18,047 nucleotides of DNA from contig CAJULJ010000054.1 in NCBI GenBank assembly GCA_910587395.1, positions 1-18,047 on the forward strand, written 5' to 3'. The position numbers and the translations under genes were made by a program. The notes beneath the pieces were generated by a model. It ran no database searches, was not told the origin of the DNA, and saw nothing but the letters and a program-made list of their open reading frames with translations. The DNA is from an uncultured Oscillospiraceae bacterium. GTDB taxonomy: Bacteria > Bacillota > Clostridia > Oscillospirales > Oscillospiraceae. How positions within the stretch are numbered: the first letter of the stretch is position 1; each line of letters starts with the position of its first letter. Of the stretch, positions 12,562 to 18,047 are shown one piece after another.

Positions 12562-13818
12562 ATGAAAAAGCCCTTCCTTACTCTTGCCCAGGCGCAGGAG
12601 ATCAAAAAGACTTACCATACCCCCTTTCATATCTACGATGAGCGGGGCATTCGGGAAAACGCCCGGGCTCTGAAGGCCGCTTTTGCCTGGAATCCGGGGT
12701 TTAAGGAGTATTTCGCCGTCAAGGCCACCCCTACCCCCGGCATTCTCAAGCTGCTGCGGGAGGAGGGCTGCGGCGTGGACTGCTCCTCCCTCACCGAGCT
12801 GATGCTGTCGGAGCGGTGCGGGTTTTCCGGCATTGAGATCATGTTTTCCTCCAACGAGACTCCGGCAGAGGAGTTTGAGCTGGCCGCCCAATTGGGGGCC
12901 AACATCAACCTGGACGACCTGACGCATGTGGATTTTCTCTACAACATCCTGGGCCGTGTGCCCGAGACGGTGTGCTGCCGCTTCAACCCGGGAGGAGTGT
13001 TCACCCTTGGAGAGAGCAAGGAGGGCTTCCAGGTGATGGACACCCCGGGCGAGGCCAAGTATGGCATGACCCGCGCCCAACTGGCTCAGGCGTTTACCCG
13101 GCTCAAGGAGTTGGGGACGAAGCATTTCGGAATCCATGCGTTTCTGGCCTCCAACACCATTTCAAACGAATATTACCCTGTTTTAGCCCGGCTGCTGTTC
13201 CAGGTTGCCGCCGACGTGGCGAGGGAGACAGGGTGCCATGTGGCTTTCATCAACCTGTCCGGCGGAGTGGGAGTTCCTTACCGTCCGGAGCAGCCTGCCA
13301 ACGACATCGCGGTCATTGGCGAGGGTGTGCGCAAAGCGTATGAGGAGATTCTGGTTCCCGCCGGGATGGATGACGTGGCTATTTTCACGGAGCTGGGCCG
13401 GTTCATGCTGGCCCCATTTGGTCATTTGGTGACCACCGCTGTCCATGAGAAGCATATCTATAAAGAATATATTGGGGTGGACGCCTGTGCGGCCAATCTG
13501 ATGAGGCCCGCCGTCTATGGGGCGTACCACCATATCACTGTCCTGGGTAAGGAGGGCGCGCCCTGTGACCGCACGTATGACGTGGTGGGTTCGTTATGTG
13601 AGAACAGTGACAAATTCGCGGTCGACCGCGCCCTGCCCAAGATCGACAAGGGTGACGTATTGGTTATCCACGACACTGGCGCCCACGGCTTTTCCATGGG
13701 CTACAACTACAATGGCAAGCTGCGCTCGGCGGAGCTGTTGCTGAAGGAGGACGGCTCGGTGAAGTTGATGCGCCGGGCGGAGACGCCGGACGATTATTTT
13801 GCCACCCTGGTGTGGTAA
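12562..13818 (+). CDS. lysA: Diaminopimelate decarboxylase (LysA-like)
   Basis: This is a 418-aa fold-III PLP enzyme starting at ATG 12562 behind AAGGAG. It would make L-lysine from meso-diaminopimelate, the last step of lysine synthesis. The PLP lysine is K54 (YFAVKATP). The GG loop LSGGVGVPY is at 232-240, the phosphate-binding segment ELGRFMLAPFG is at 277-287, CENSD is at 346-350, and the C-terminal MGYNYNG is at 369-375. Compared with textbook LysA, EPGR reads ELGR, HIGSQ reads HAFLAS (192-197) and CESSD reads CENSD. It thus belongs to a divergent branch, and a related amino-acid decarboxylase activity cannot be excluded. It has its own promoter; tRNA-Leu follows 39 bases later, possibly on the same transcript. 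Confidence 0.85.
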   Translation: MKKPFLTLAQAQEIKKTYHTPFHIYDERGIRENARALKAAFAWNPGFKEYFAVKATPTPGILKLLREEGCGVDCSSLTELMLSERCGFSGIEIMFSSNETPAEEFELAAQLGANINLDDLTHVDFLYNILGRVPETVCCRFNPGGVFTLGESKEGFQVMDTPGEAKYGMTRAQLAQAFTRLKELGTKHFGIHAFLASNTISNEYYPVLARLLFQVAADVARETGCHVAFINLSGGVGVPYRPEQPANDIAVIGEGVRKAYEEILVPAGMDDVAIFTELGRFMLAPFGHLVTTAVHEKHIYKEYIGVDACAANLMRPAVYGAYHHITVLGKEGAPCDRTYDVVGSLCENSDKFAVDRALPKIDKGDVLVIHDTGAHGFSMGYNYNGKLRSAELLLKEDGSVKLMRRAETPDDYFATLVW

Positions 13819-13857
13819 GCTGAACAAAACGGCGGCGGGGCCGTCCGCCGTCTGCAT

Positions 13858-13942
13858 GCGCCTGTGATGGAATTGGTAGACATGCGAGATTTAGGTTCTC
13901 GTGCGGCAACGCGTGTGGGTTCGAGTCCCTTCAGGCGCACCA
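13858..13942 (+). tRNA. tRNA-Leu (UAG anticodon)
   Basis: This is an 85-nt class II tRNA. The acceptor stem GCGCCTG (13858-13864) pairs with CAGGCGC (13932-13938), followed by A and an encoded CCA. The anticodon stem CGAGA/TCTCG encloses the loop TTTAGGT, with anticodon TAG at 13892-13894, reading CUA and other CUN codons. The long variable arm has a GCG-GCAA-CGC hairpin (13903-13912). The T-arm stem GTGGG/CCCTT contains one U-U mismatch and one G-U pair, slightly weaker than usual. It lies 39 bases after lysA, with a hairpin (13829-13851) between, and is followed directly by a long terminator. Confidence 0.95.
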
Positions 13943-13945
13943 TGT

Positions 13946-13997
13946 AAGGACGATTATTTTGATACAATGAGTATCGAGATAATCGTCCTTGCTTTTT
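13946..13997 (+). terminator. Long terminator after tRNA-Leu
   Basis: AAGGACGATTAT (13946-13957) pairs with ATAATCGTCCTT (13979-13990). A 3-nt internal loop and a second GATAC/GTATC stem lie inside. GCTTTTT follows at 13991-13997. Confidence 0.92.
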
Positions 13998-14042
13998 GCC
14001 TAAAACCGCTGAAAATAGCGGGTTTTCTAACAATTTTGAAGA

Positions 14043-14093
14043 AAGCGCCGCCTCTGGCCTGGTAGAAAACCGGGCCGGGGCGGTGCTTTTTTT
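14043..14093 (+). terminator. Second terminator before the metalloid operon
   Basis: AAGCGCCGCC (14043-14052) pairs with GGCGGTGCTT (14079-14088, one G-U), with GGCC/GGCC pairing inside, followed by a long T-rich run through 14093 and beyond. It insulates the next operon from the tRNA transcript. Confidence 0.8.
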
Positions 14094-14232
14094 GCTTTTT
14101 GAGGGTCATCAGGGGCTGGGCTACCATTGATTTATTGGGTATCATTATTTTATTGGGGCTATCGTTATACAGCAAATGAGCAGGGCAATCTTGCCTTGGA
14201 TAGCCACACGACAAAAAATTTCAAAAAACATA

Positions 14233-14261
14233 TTGACAATTATCGAAGTGTTGCATATAAT
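14233..14261 (+). promoter_or_regulatory. Promoter of the ArsR operon with TATCGAAG repeats
   Basis: TTGACA (14233-14238) and TATAAT (14256-14261) are separated by 17 bases, a perfect consensus. TATCGAAG occurs at 14241-14248, inside the spacer, and again at 14264-14271, just after the -10. These are good candidate ArsR-binding positions for repression. Confidence 0.85.
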
Positions 14262-14293
14262 AATATCGAAGAACTTAGATGTGAGGTGAGACA

Positions 14294-14626
14294 ATGTACC
14301 TATCCGATAAACAGAGTACACGAGTTTTCAAGGCTTTCTGTGATGAAAACCGACTGCACATCCTGTCGCTGCTGCGCGGGGGTGAGAAGTGTGCCTGCAA
14401 GCTGTTAGACGAACTGCACATAGGGCAGTCCACCCTTTCCCACCACATGAAAATCCTCTGTGATTCTGGTGTTGTTGTTGGCCGGAAAGAGGGAAAGTGG
14501 GTATATTACCGCATCGACCCGGAGGGGAGCGCACAGGCGATTGCGTTGCTCACCCAACTGACAACCTGTACCGCAGAGGCGGAAGATGTTGACTGTTCGT
14601 GCGGTTCAAGACGTGCCGCCGTATAA
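14294..14626 (+). CDS. arsR: ArsR/SmtB-family metal(loid)-responsive repressor
   Basis: This is a 110-aa protein with GAGGTGAG before ATG 14294. It has a winged helix-turn-helix fold; the recognition region CKLLDELHIGQSTLSHHMKIL (35-55) has the classic ArsR signature. C33 and C35 (EKCACKLL) match the alpha-3 Cys site of arsenite/antimonite sensors, and further cysteines at 16, 56, 92, 101 and 103 include a C-terminal CSC. ArsR proteins leave DNA when thiolate ligands bind As(III), Sb(III) or related soft metals, switching on efflux. It is the first gene of an operon with two TPFCSC permeases, a thioredoxin and a CcdA-like protein. Its promoter carries paired TATCGAAG sequences. The exact inducer cannot be read from sequence. 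Confidence 0.92.
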   Translation: MYLSDKQSTRVFKAFCDENRLHILSLLRGGEKCACKLLDELHIGQSTLSHHMKILCDSGVVVGRKEGKWVYYRIDPEGSAQAIALLTQLTTCTAEAEDVDCSCGSRRAAV

Positions 14627-14642
14627 TTTTGTTAGTGCGATA

Positions 14643-14675
14643 AGTGAGCCGCCATGTGGCCAGTGGCGGTTTACT
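14643..14675 (+). promoter_or_regulatory. Hairpin between arsR and the first permease
   Basis: AGTGAGCCGCCA (14643-14654) pairs with TGGCGGTTTACT (14664-14675), 12 pairs with two G-U, around a 9-nt loop. No T-run follows. It may protect or process the mRNA and so set the ratio between repressor and permease. Confidence 0.5.
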
Positions 14676-14684
14676 TTAGTAATA

Positions 14685-14708
14685 ATAAATCGACAAATTG
14701 CGATTTAT
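14685..14708. promoter_or_regulatory. Inverted repeat ahead of the first permease gene
   Basis: ATAAATCG (14685-14692) and CGATTTAT (14701-14708) are perfect inverted copies, 8 bases apart, in AT-rich DNA 25 bases before the start codon. It looks like an operator for a dimeric repressor, possibly a second ArsR site. Confidence 0.5.
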
Positions 14709-14732
14709 AGATTTTATTCATGGAGGTAACAC

Positions 14733-15746
14733 ATGGAAATCTTGCAAACAGTCTGGCTGTTCATCCAGGATCAAATCCTTGGCATGAAGTGGCTGAACGT
14801 GCTGATTGGGAATCTGGTGTCGGCACTTGGCTTGGATACTGCTTCACATTGGGGCGGGAGCGTTCAATTCTTCATCTATGATGTAATCAAAATTACCATC
14901 CTCCTCTGCACCTTGATTTTTATAATCTCCTACATTCAGAGTTATTTCCCGCCGGAGCGCAGTAAGCGCATTTTGGGCCGGTTCCACGGCATCGGAGCTA
15001 ATATCATCGCTGCTCTGCTGGGGACGGTAACACCGTTCTGCTCCTGCTCATCCATTCCGCTGTTTATCGGATTTACCAGCGCGGGTTTACCCCTGGGCGT
15101 GACCTTCTCTTTCTTGATTTCCTCTCCAATGGTTGACCTGGGCAGCCTGGTGCTGCTTATGAGTATCTTCGGTGCAAAAATCGCCATTTGGTATGTGGTG
15201 CTGGGGCTGGTTATTGCTGTTGCGGGCGGTACACTGATCGAGAAATTGCGCATGGAGCAGTATGTAGAAGAATTTATCCGAAACGCCAGCAATGTGGATT
15301 TGGAATCCCCCACTTTGACAAAGCGTGACCGGGTAGTTTTCGCAAAAGATCAGGTTGTCAGCACCTTCAAAAAAGTGTTTCCCTATATCTTGATTGGCGT
15401 GGGCATTGGCGCAATCATCCACAACTGGATTCCCGAAAGCTGGATTCAAGCCATCCTTGGCAGCAATAATCCCTTTGGCGTGTTCCTTGCTGTGCTGGTC
15501 GGTGTCCCCATGTACGCAGATATTTTCGGCACTATCCCCGTGGCGGAGGCGCTGCTGGCGAAGGGCGCACAGCTTGGCACCATCCTCTCCTTTATGATGG
15601 CCGTTACCACTTTGAGCCTGCCCTCTATCATTATGCTCCGCAAAGCGGTAAAGCCGAAACTGCTGGCCCTGTTCATTACGATCTGTTCGGTAGGCATCAT
15701 TCTTGTCGGTTATCTGTTCAATGTGTTACAGCATTTGTTTATCTAA
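14733..15746 (+). CDS. arsP: ArsP-type TPFCSC permease, first copy
   Basis: This is a 337-aa polytopic membrane protein with GGAGG before ATG 14733. It has about eight hydrophobic segments in two bundles separated by a hydrophilic cytoplasmic part (about 170-210). The key motif TPFCSCSSIP at 100-109 (C103, C105), followed by SSPMVDLG at 130-137, identifies the ArsP/DUF318 permease family. Known ArsP proteins export trivalent organoarsenicals, and the conserved cysteines matter for transport. The second half repeats a pseudo-symmetric pattern (VGVPMYADIFGTIPVAEALL). Start and context mark it as a core member of the ArsR-regulated operon. The substrate could be an arsenical, antimonial or another soft metal species. 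Confidence 0.88.
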   Translation: MEILQTVWLFIQDQILGMKWLNVLIGNLVSALGLDTASHWGGSVQFFIYDVIKITILLCTLIFIISYIQSYFPPERSKRILGRFHGIGANIIAALLGTVTPFCSCSSIPLFIGFTSAGLPLGVTFSFLISSPMVDLGSLVLLMSIFGAKIAIWYVVLGLVIAVAGGTLIEKLRMEQYVEEFIRNASNVDLESPTLTKRDRVVFAKDQVVSTFKKVFPYILIGVGIGAIIHNWIPESWIQAILGSNNPFGVFLAVLVGVPMYADIFGTIPVAEALLAKGAQLGTILSFMMAVTTLSLPSIIMLRKAVKPKLLALFITICSVGIILVGYLFNVLQHLFI

Positions 15747-15758
15747 CACGGAGGCGCT

Positions 15759-16298
15759 ATGACGAAGAAAAAACTTGTAAAAATCCTGCCCCCCTGCTTG
15801 ATTGTGGCAGTTATTGTTGGCATCTATCTTTTCAAAAATCCGCCTGGGGCTACTCAACCCCTGGAGGATTCCACCGCCCCGGAAGATGCTGCCTTTGCGT
15901 TGACCGCAACAGCGGCTATTGACTTTGAGGCCCTGTCCGAATACGGCCTGCCTATCATCGTGGACTATGGATCAGATTCGTGCATCCCCTGTCAGCAGAT
16001 GGCCCCGGTACTGGAAACGATGAATGAGGAAATGACGGGTAGGGCGTTCATCAAATTTGTAGACGTGTGGGAGTACACGGACGCTGCAAACAATGTACCT
16101 ATTCAAGTAATCCCTACACAGGTATTGGTAAATGCAGATGGTACACCATTCGTTCCCAGCGAAGAACTGGCTCAAACAATCGAGTTTATCTTATATAGCT
16201 CAAGGGAAACGGGCGACCATGTGTTTACTGTCCATCAAGGCGGAATGACCGAAGAACAAATGCGGCTAATCCTCACAGAAATGGGGGTAGAGGCATGA
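15759..16298 (+). CDS. Membrane-anchored thioredoxin-like protein
   Basis: This is a 179-aa protein with GGAGG before ATG 15759, 12 bases after the permease stop. Residues 9-26 form one hydrophobic helix after a Lys-rich start (MTKKKLVK), so the rest lies outside the membrane. The thioredoxin domain (about 55-179) has the active site CIPC at 75-78 within SDSCIPCQQMAPVLE, and the cis-proline in VIPTQ (P119). The redox pair would be extracytoplasmic. Its stop overlaps the start of the CcdA-like gene (ATGA), so the two are translationally coupled. This fits a pair in which CcdA passes electrons from cytoplasmic thioredoxin. The pairing resembles thioredoxin-like plus membrane-protein pairs reported in organoarsenical operons (ArsF/ArsG), but identity is not certain. 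Confidence 0.85.
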   Translation: MTKKKLVKILPPCLIVAVIVGIYLFKNPPGATQPLEDSTAPEDAAFALTATAAIDFEALSEYGLPIIVDYGSDSCIPCQQMAPVLETMNEEMTGRAFIKFVDVWEYTDAANNVPIQVIPTQVLVNADGTPFVPSEELAQTIEFILYSSRETGDHVFTVHQGGMTEEQMRLILTEMGVEA

Positions 16299-16984
16299 TT
16301 GATTCCTGGCTGGCCACCCTTGGCGCATTGATTGCCGAAAGCGTCTGGCTGGCCCCACTGCTGGCTCTGCTGGCTGGAGTGCTGACCTCGTTCACCCCTT
16401 GCTCTCTCTCCAGCATTCCACTGGTAATCGGATATGTGGGCGGAACAGGTACGGAGCCGAAAAAGGCGTTTTGCCTGTCGCTGGTGTTTGCCGCTGGCTC
16501 GGCTATCACCTTTACCATTTTGGGGACCCTTGCATCCTTGGCAGGGCGGCTGATTGGAACTTCCGCCTCCTGGTGGTATCTCATTTTAGGCGTACTGATG
16601 GTGCTGATGGCCTTGCAGACTTGGGAGATTTTCAACTTTATTCCCGCCACTTATCTGCTGTCGAAGAACACCCGCAGAGGGTATGTGGGTGCCCTGATTG
16701 CTGGAATTTTGGGAGGTATCTTTTCCTCTCCCTGCGCCACGCCGGTGCTGGTTGCTCTGCTGGCAATCGTAGCAGGAAAAGGGAGCGTGGCATGGGGGAT
16801 GCTCCTGCTGCTACTCTATTCCATCGGCCACGGGGCACTGACGATTTTTGCGGGTACATCGGTAGGCTTTGTCCGTTCTCTGACCCAAAATGAAAAGTAC
16901 GGAAAAGCCAGCCAATGGCTAAAGTGGGGCATGGGTGCGGCTATCCTGCTCATTGGATTCTATATGTTTTATTTGGCTTTTTAG
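16295..16984 (+). CDS. CcdA/DsbD-like thiol-electron transfer membrane protein
   Basis: This is a 229-aa protein with six hydrophobic segments, starting at ATG 16295 within the ATGA overlap with the thioredoxin gene. Two cysteines in matched positions, C36 (TSFTPCSLSSIP) and C147 (FSSPCATPVL), follow the CcdA/DsbD-beta pattern of a buried pair that carries electrons across the membrane. Most CcdA proteins reduce an extracytoplasmic thioredoxin, here most naturally the anchored CIPC protein. An alternative is an ArsG-like role as an aromatic-arsenical exporter, as CcdA-like proteins have been so named in some bacteria. C20-C60-type residues of cytochrome-c maturation are not evident, and no haem-protein genes are nearby, which argues against a cytochrome role. 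Confidence 0.85.
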   Translation: MIDSWLATLGALIAESVWLAPLLALLAGVLTSFTPCSLSSIPLVIGYVGGTGTEPKKAFCLSLVFAAGSAITFTILGTLASLAGRLIGTSASWWYLILGVLMVLMALQTWEIFNFIPATYLLSKNTRRGYVGALIAGILGGIFSSPCATPVLVALLAIVAGKGSVAWGMLLLLLYSIGHGALTIFAGTSVGFVRSLTQNEKYGKASQWLKWGMGAAILLIGFYMFYLAF

Positions 16985-16996
16985 GAGGAACTGCCT

Positions 16997-17038
16997 ATGT
17001 GCATCTGCGGTAGTCGGCTGCATTGCCGGTCACGGTGA
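16997..17038 (+). CDS. 13-codon Cys-rich mini-ORF
   Basis: A strong AGGAGG (16983-16988) lies inside the end of the CcdA-like gene and 8 bases before ATG 16997. That frame encodes MCICGSRLHCRSR and stops at TGA 17036-17038, leaving 63 bases before the second permease. Three cysteines in 13 residues (C2, C4, C10) make it a possible metal-binding peptide or a leader that couples translation. It may also be a degraded remnant of a longer gene. No family is recognised. Evidence is only the strong ribosome binding site. Confidence 0.3.
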   Translation: MCICGSRLHCRSR

Positions 17039-17101
17039 CAAACCACTTTCTACAAAAGAGCGATCAACTCCAAATTATTTTGAGAAAGTAGGTATCTGTC
17101 T

Positions 17102-18043
17102 ATGTTCACAAGTGAAACCCTTATCCATGCGGGCCAGACATTTCTCATGCTGTTTGGCGAGCTGTTCGGCCTTTTTATCGGCATCAGCTTTGTGGTGGCC
17201 TTGCTGCAAATCTATGTTTCACAGGAGCGCATCAAACGCATCCTGACCACGCCGCGCAGAGGTCTGAACAGTGTCCTCGGTGCGTTGCTGGGCGCGGTGA
17301 CACCCTTCTGCTCTTGCTCCACGATTCCCGTGCTGGTGGGCCTGTTCAAAAGTGGAGCGCCGTTCTGCGGAGCTGTTTCTTTCCTGCTGACTTCCCCCAT
17401 TCTGAACCCAGCCATTATCACCCTCATGCTGGCGTTTTTCGGTATCAAAGCCACTCTCGTTTACACGGTGTTCACTTTTGCGTTTGCGGTAGTTATGGGA
17501 TTGATTTTGGACGCTGCTGGGTATGAGAAGGAAATCAAGAATGTTTCTGTCCGAGGCGGACACCAGGACGGCGTGTGCTGGGAAAATATGCAGGGAACAT
17601 TTTGGCAAAAGCAGCTCCAAGCGTTCAAAATCTCCATCAAGGACGCTTTCGGCCTGTTCAAAGGCGTTGTATTGTACCTGATTTTAGGTGCTGGTATCGG
17701 TGCTTTCATTTACGAGTTTGTCCCAACCGACCTGTTGGCGAACTTCGCTGGAGCAGGCAACCTGTGGGCTGTTCCGCTGGCGGCTGTTGTGGGCATCCCC
17801 ATGTATATCCGCACAGAGACGATGATCCCGATTGCCAGTATCCTGATTTCAAAAGGCGTGGCCCCCGGTGTAATGATTGCGCTGATTTTGGGCGGGGCCG
17901 GAGCCAGCATCCCGGAGGTATCGCTGCTCGGCTCAATCTTCAAAAAGAAGATGGTCATTACCTTTGTGCTGTGCATCTTTGCGGTGGCGACGATTGTCAG
18001 CGCCAGTGATAAAATGAAAGAAAACGCCGAGGAAAAAATGTAG
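17102..18043 (+). CDS. ArsP-type TPFCSC permease, second copy
   Basis: This is a 313-aa polytopic protein starting at ATG 17102. The ribosome binding site (AAAGTAGG) is weak, so translation may be low or coupled. It has TPFCSCSTIP at 67-76 (C70, C72) and LTSPILNPAI at 96-105, with a pseudo-repeat in the second half (VVGIPMYIRTETMIPIASIL at 229-248). It belongs to the same broad permease family as the first copy but is clearly diverged from it, so it is not a recent duplication. The central cytoplasmic loop (about 140-180) holds a further Cys (C159). As a second exporter of the operon it may handle a different redox or methylation form of the toxicant. The stop lies 4 bases before the window edge, so further genes may follow. 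Confidence 0.85.
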   Translation: MFTSETLIHAGQTFLMLFGELFGLFIGISFVVALLQIYVSQERIKRILTTPRRGLNSVLGALLGAVTPFCSCSTIPVLVGLFKSGAPFCGAVSFLLTSPILNPAIITLMLAFFGIKATLVYTVFTFAFAVVMGLILDAAGYEKEIKNVSVRGGHQDGVCWENMQGTFWQKQLQAFKISIKDAFGLFKGVVLYLILGAGIGAFIYEFVPTDLLANFAGAGNLWAVPLAAVVGIPMYIRTETMIPIASILISKGVAPGVMIALILGGAGASIPEVSLLGSIFKKKMVITFVLCIFAVATIVSASDKMKENAEEKM

Positions 18044-18047
18044 TTTT

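Larger units (their letters stand above)
13819..14293. other. Protein-gene-free stretch around tRNA-Leu
   Basis: This stretch contains a small hairpin (13829-13835 with 13845-13851), tRNA-Leu, a strong terminator (13946-13997), a small AT-rich hairpin (about 14003-14027), a second terminator (14043-14093), an imperfect direct repeat of about 17 bases (14132-14148 and 14150-14168) and the promoter of the ArsR gene. Base composition drops sharply in G+C from about 14100. Confidence 0.7.

Noticed and set aside
11932..13137. Antisense open frame across the recD2 end, SnoaL-like gene and lysA start
   Set aside because: It crosses three well-supported plus-strand features, including the lysA promoter.
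16935..17246. Cys-rich open frame overlapping the CcdA-like gene end and the second permease start
   Set aside because: It is a frame-shifted shadow of two clear membrane proteins, with no ribosome binding site of its own.
1..18047. CRISPR array, insertion sequence or rRNA gene
   Set aside because: No regularly spaced repeats, transposase-like frames or rRNA sequence were seen.

Overview
The window looks like a chromosomal segment of a high-G+C anaerobic Firmicute, most likely a member of the Oscillospiraceae (Flavonifractor/Lawsonibacter-like). This is inferred from a Gram-positive-style rplM-rpsI pair, strong GGAGG ribosome binding sites, sigma-A promoters of the TTGACA-N17-TATAAT type, and the mix of RecD2, a DUF815 ATPase and a TtcA-type thiolase. 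Two parts differ from this backbone: the left end (about 1-2500), which looks like the control end of an integrated element, and the right end (about 14100-18047), a lower-G+C metalloid-type operon beside a tRNA-Leu gene.

Left end (1-2500). A minus-strand run of small genes (47, 198, 70, 68 and 45 aa, two of them Cys-rich) reads away from a divergent control region. On the plus strand, a 69-aa HTH protein reads the other way. The two divergent promoters both have 17-bp spacers and carry an identical 14-bp sequence, in inverted orientation, running into the -10 box. This is a compact two-way switch. A strong terminator, a gene-free stretch with four ATGCACCC repeats, and then the terminator of rpsI mark the probable boundary with the core chromosome.

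Core block (2516-13997). rpsI and rplM lie on the minus strand, driven by a consensus promoter with a hairpin at the mRNA 5' end. Next come a TtcA-family tRNA thiolase (+), a membrane-attached XRE regulator (-), and a DUF815 AAA-type ATPase (-). The ATPase is divergent from a tight three-gene operon encoding an ATP-grasp ligase, a PHP phosphoesterase and a NodB-type deacetylase. Then recD2 is followed by a SnoaL-like gene, and LysA (diaminopimelate decarboxylase) is followed by tRNA-Leu(UAG) and stacked terminators.

Right end (14100-18047). An ArsR-family repressor precedes a TPFCSC-type permease, a membrane-anchored thioredoxin, a CcdA-like two-cysteine membrane protein translationally coupled to it, a 13-codon Cys-rich mini-ORF, and a second TPFCSC permease. 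The likely logic is metal(loid)-induced export in which an electron-relay pair keeps thiols reduced on the outer face. The ATP-grasp/PHP/deacetylase operon and this thiol-coupled twin-permease operon are the two best candidates for little-described systems.
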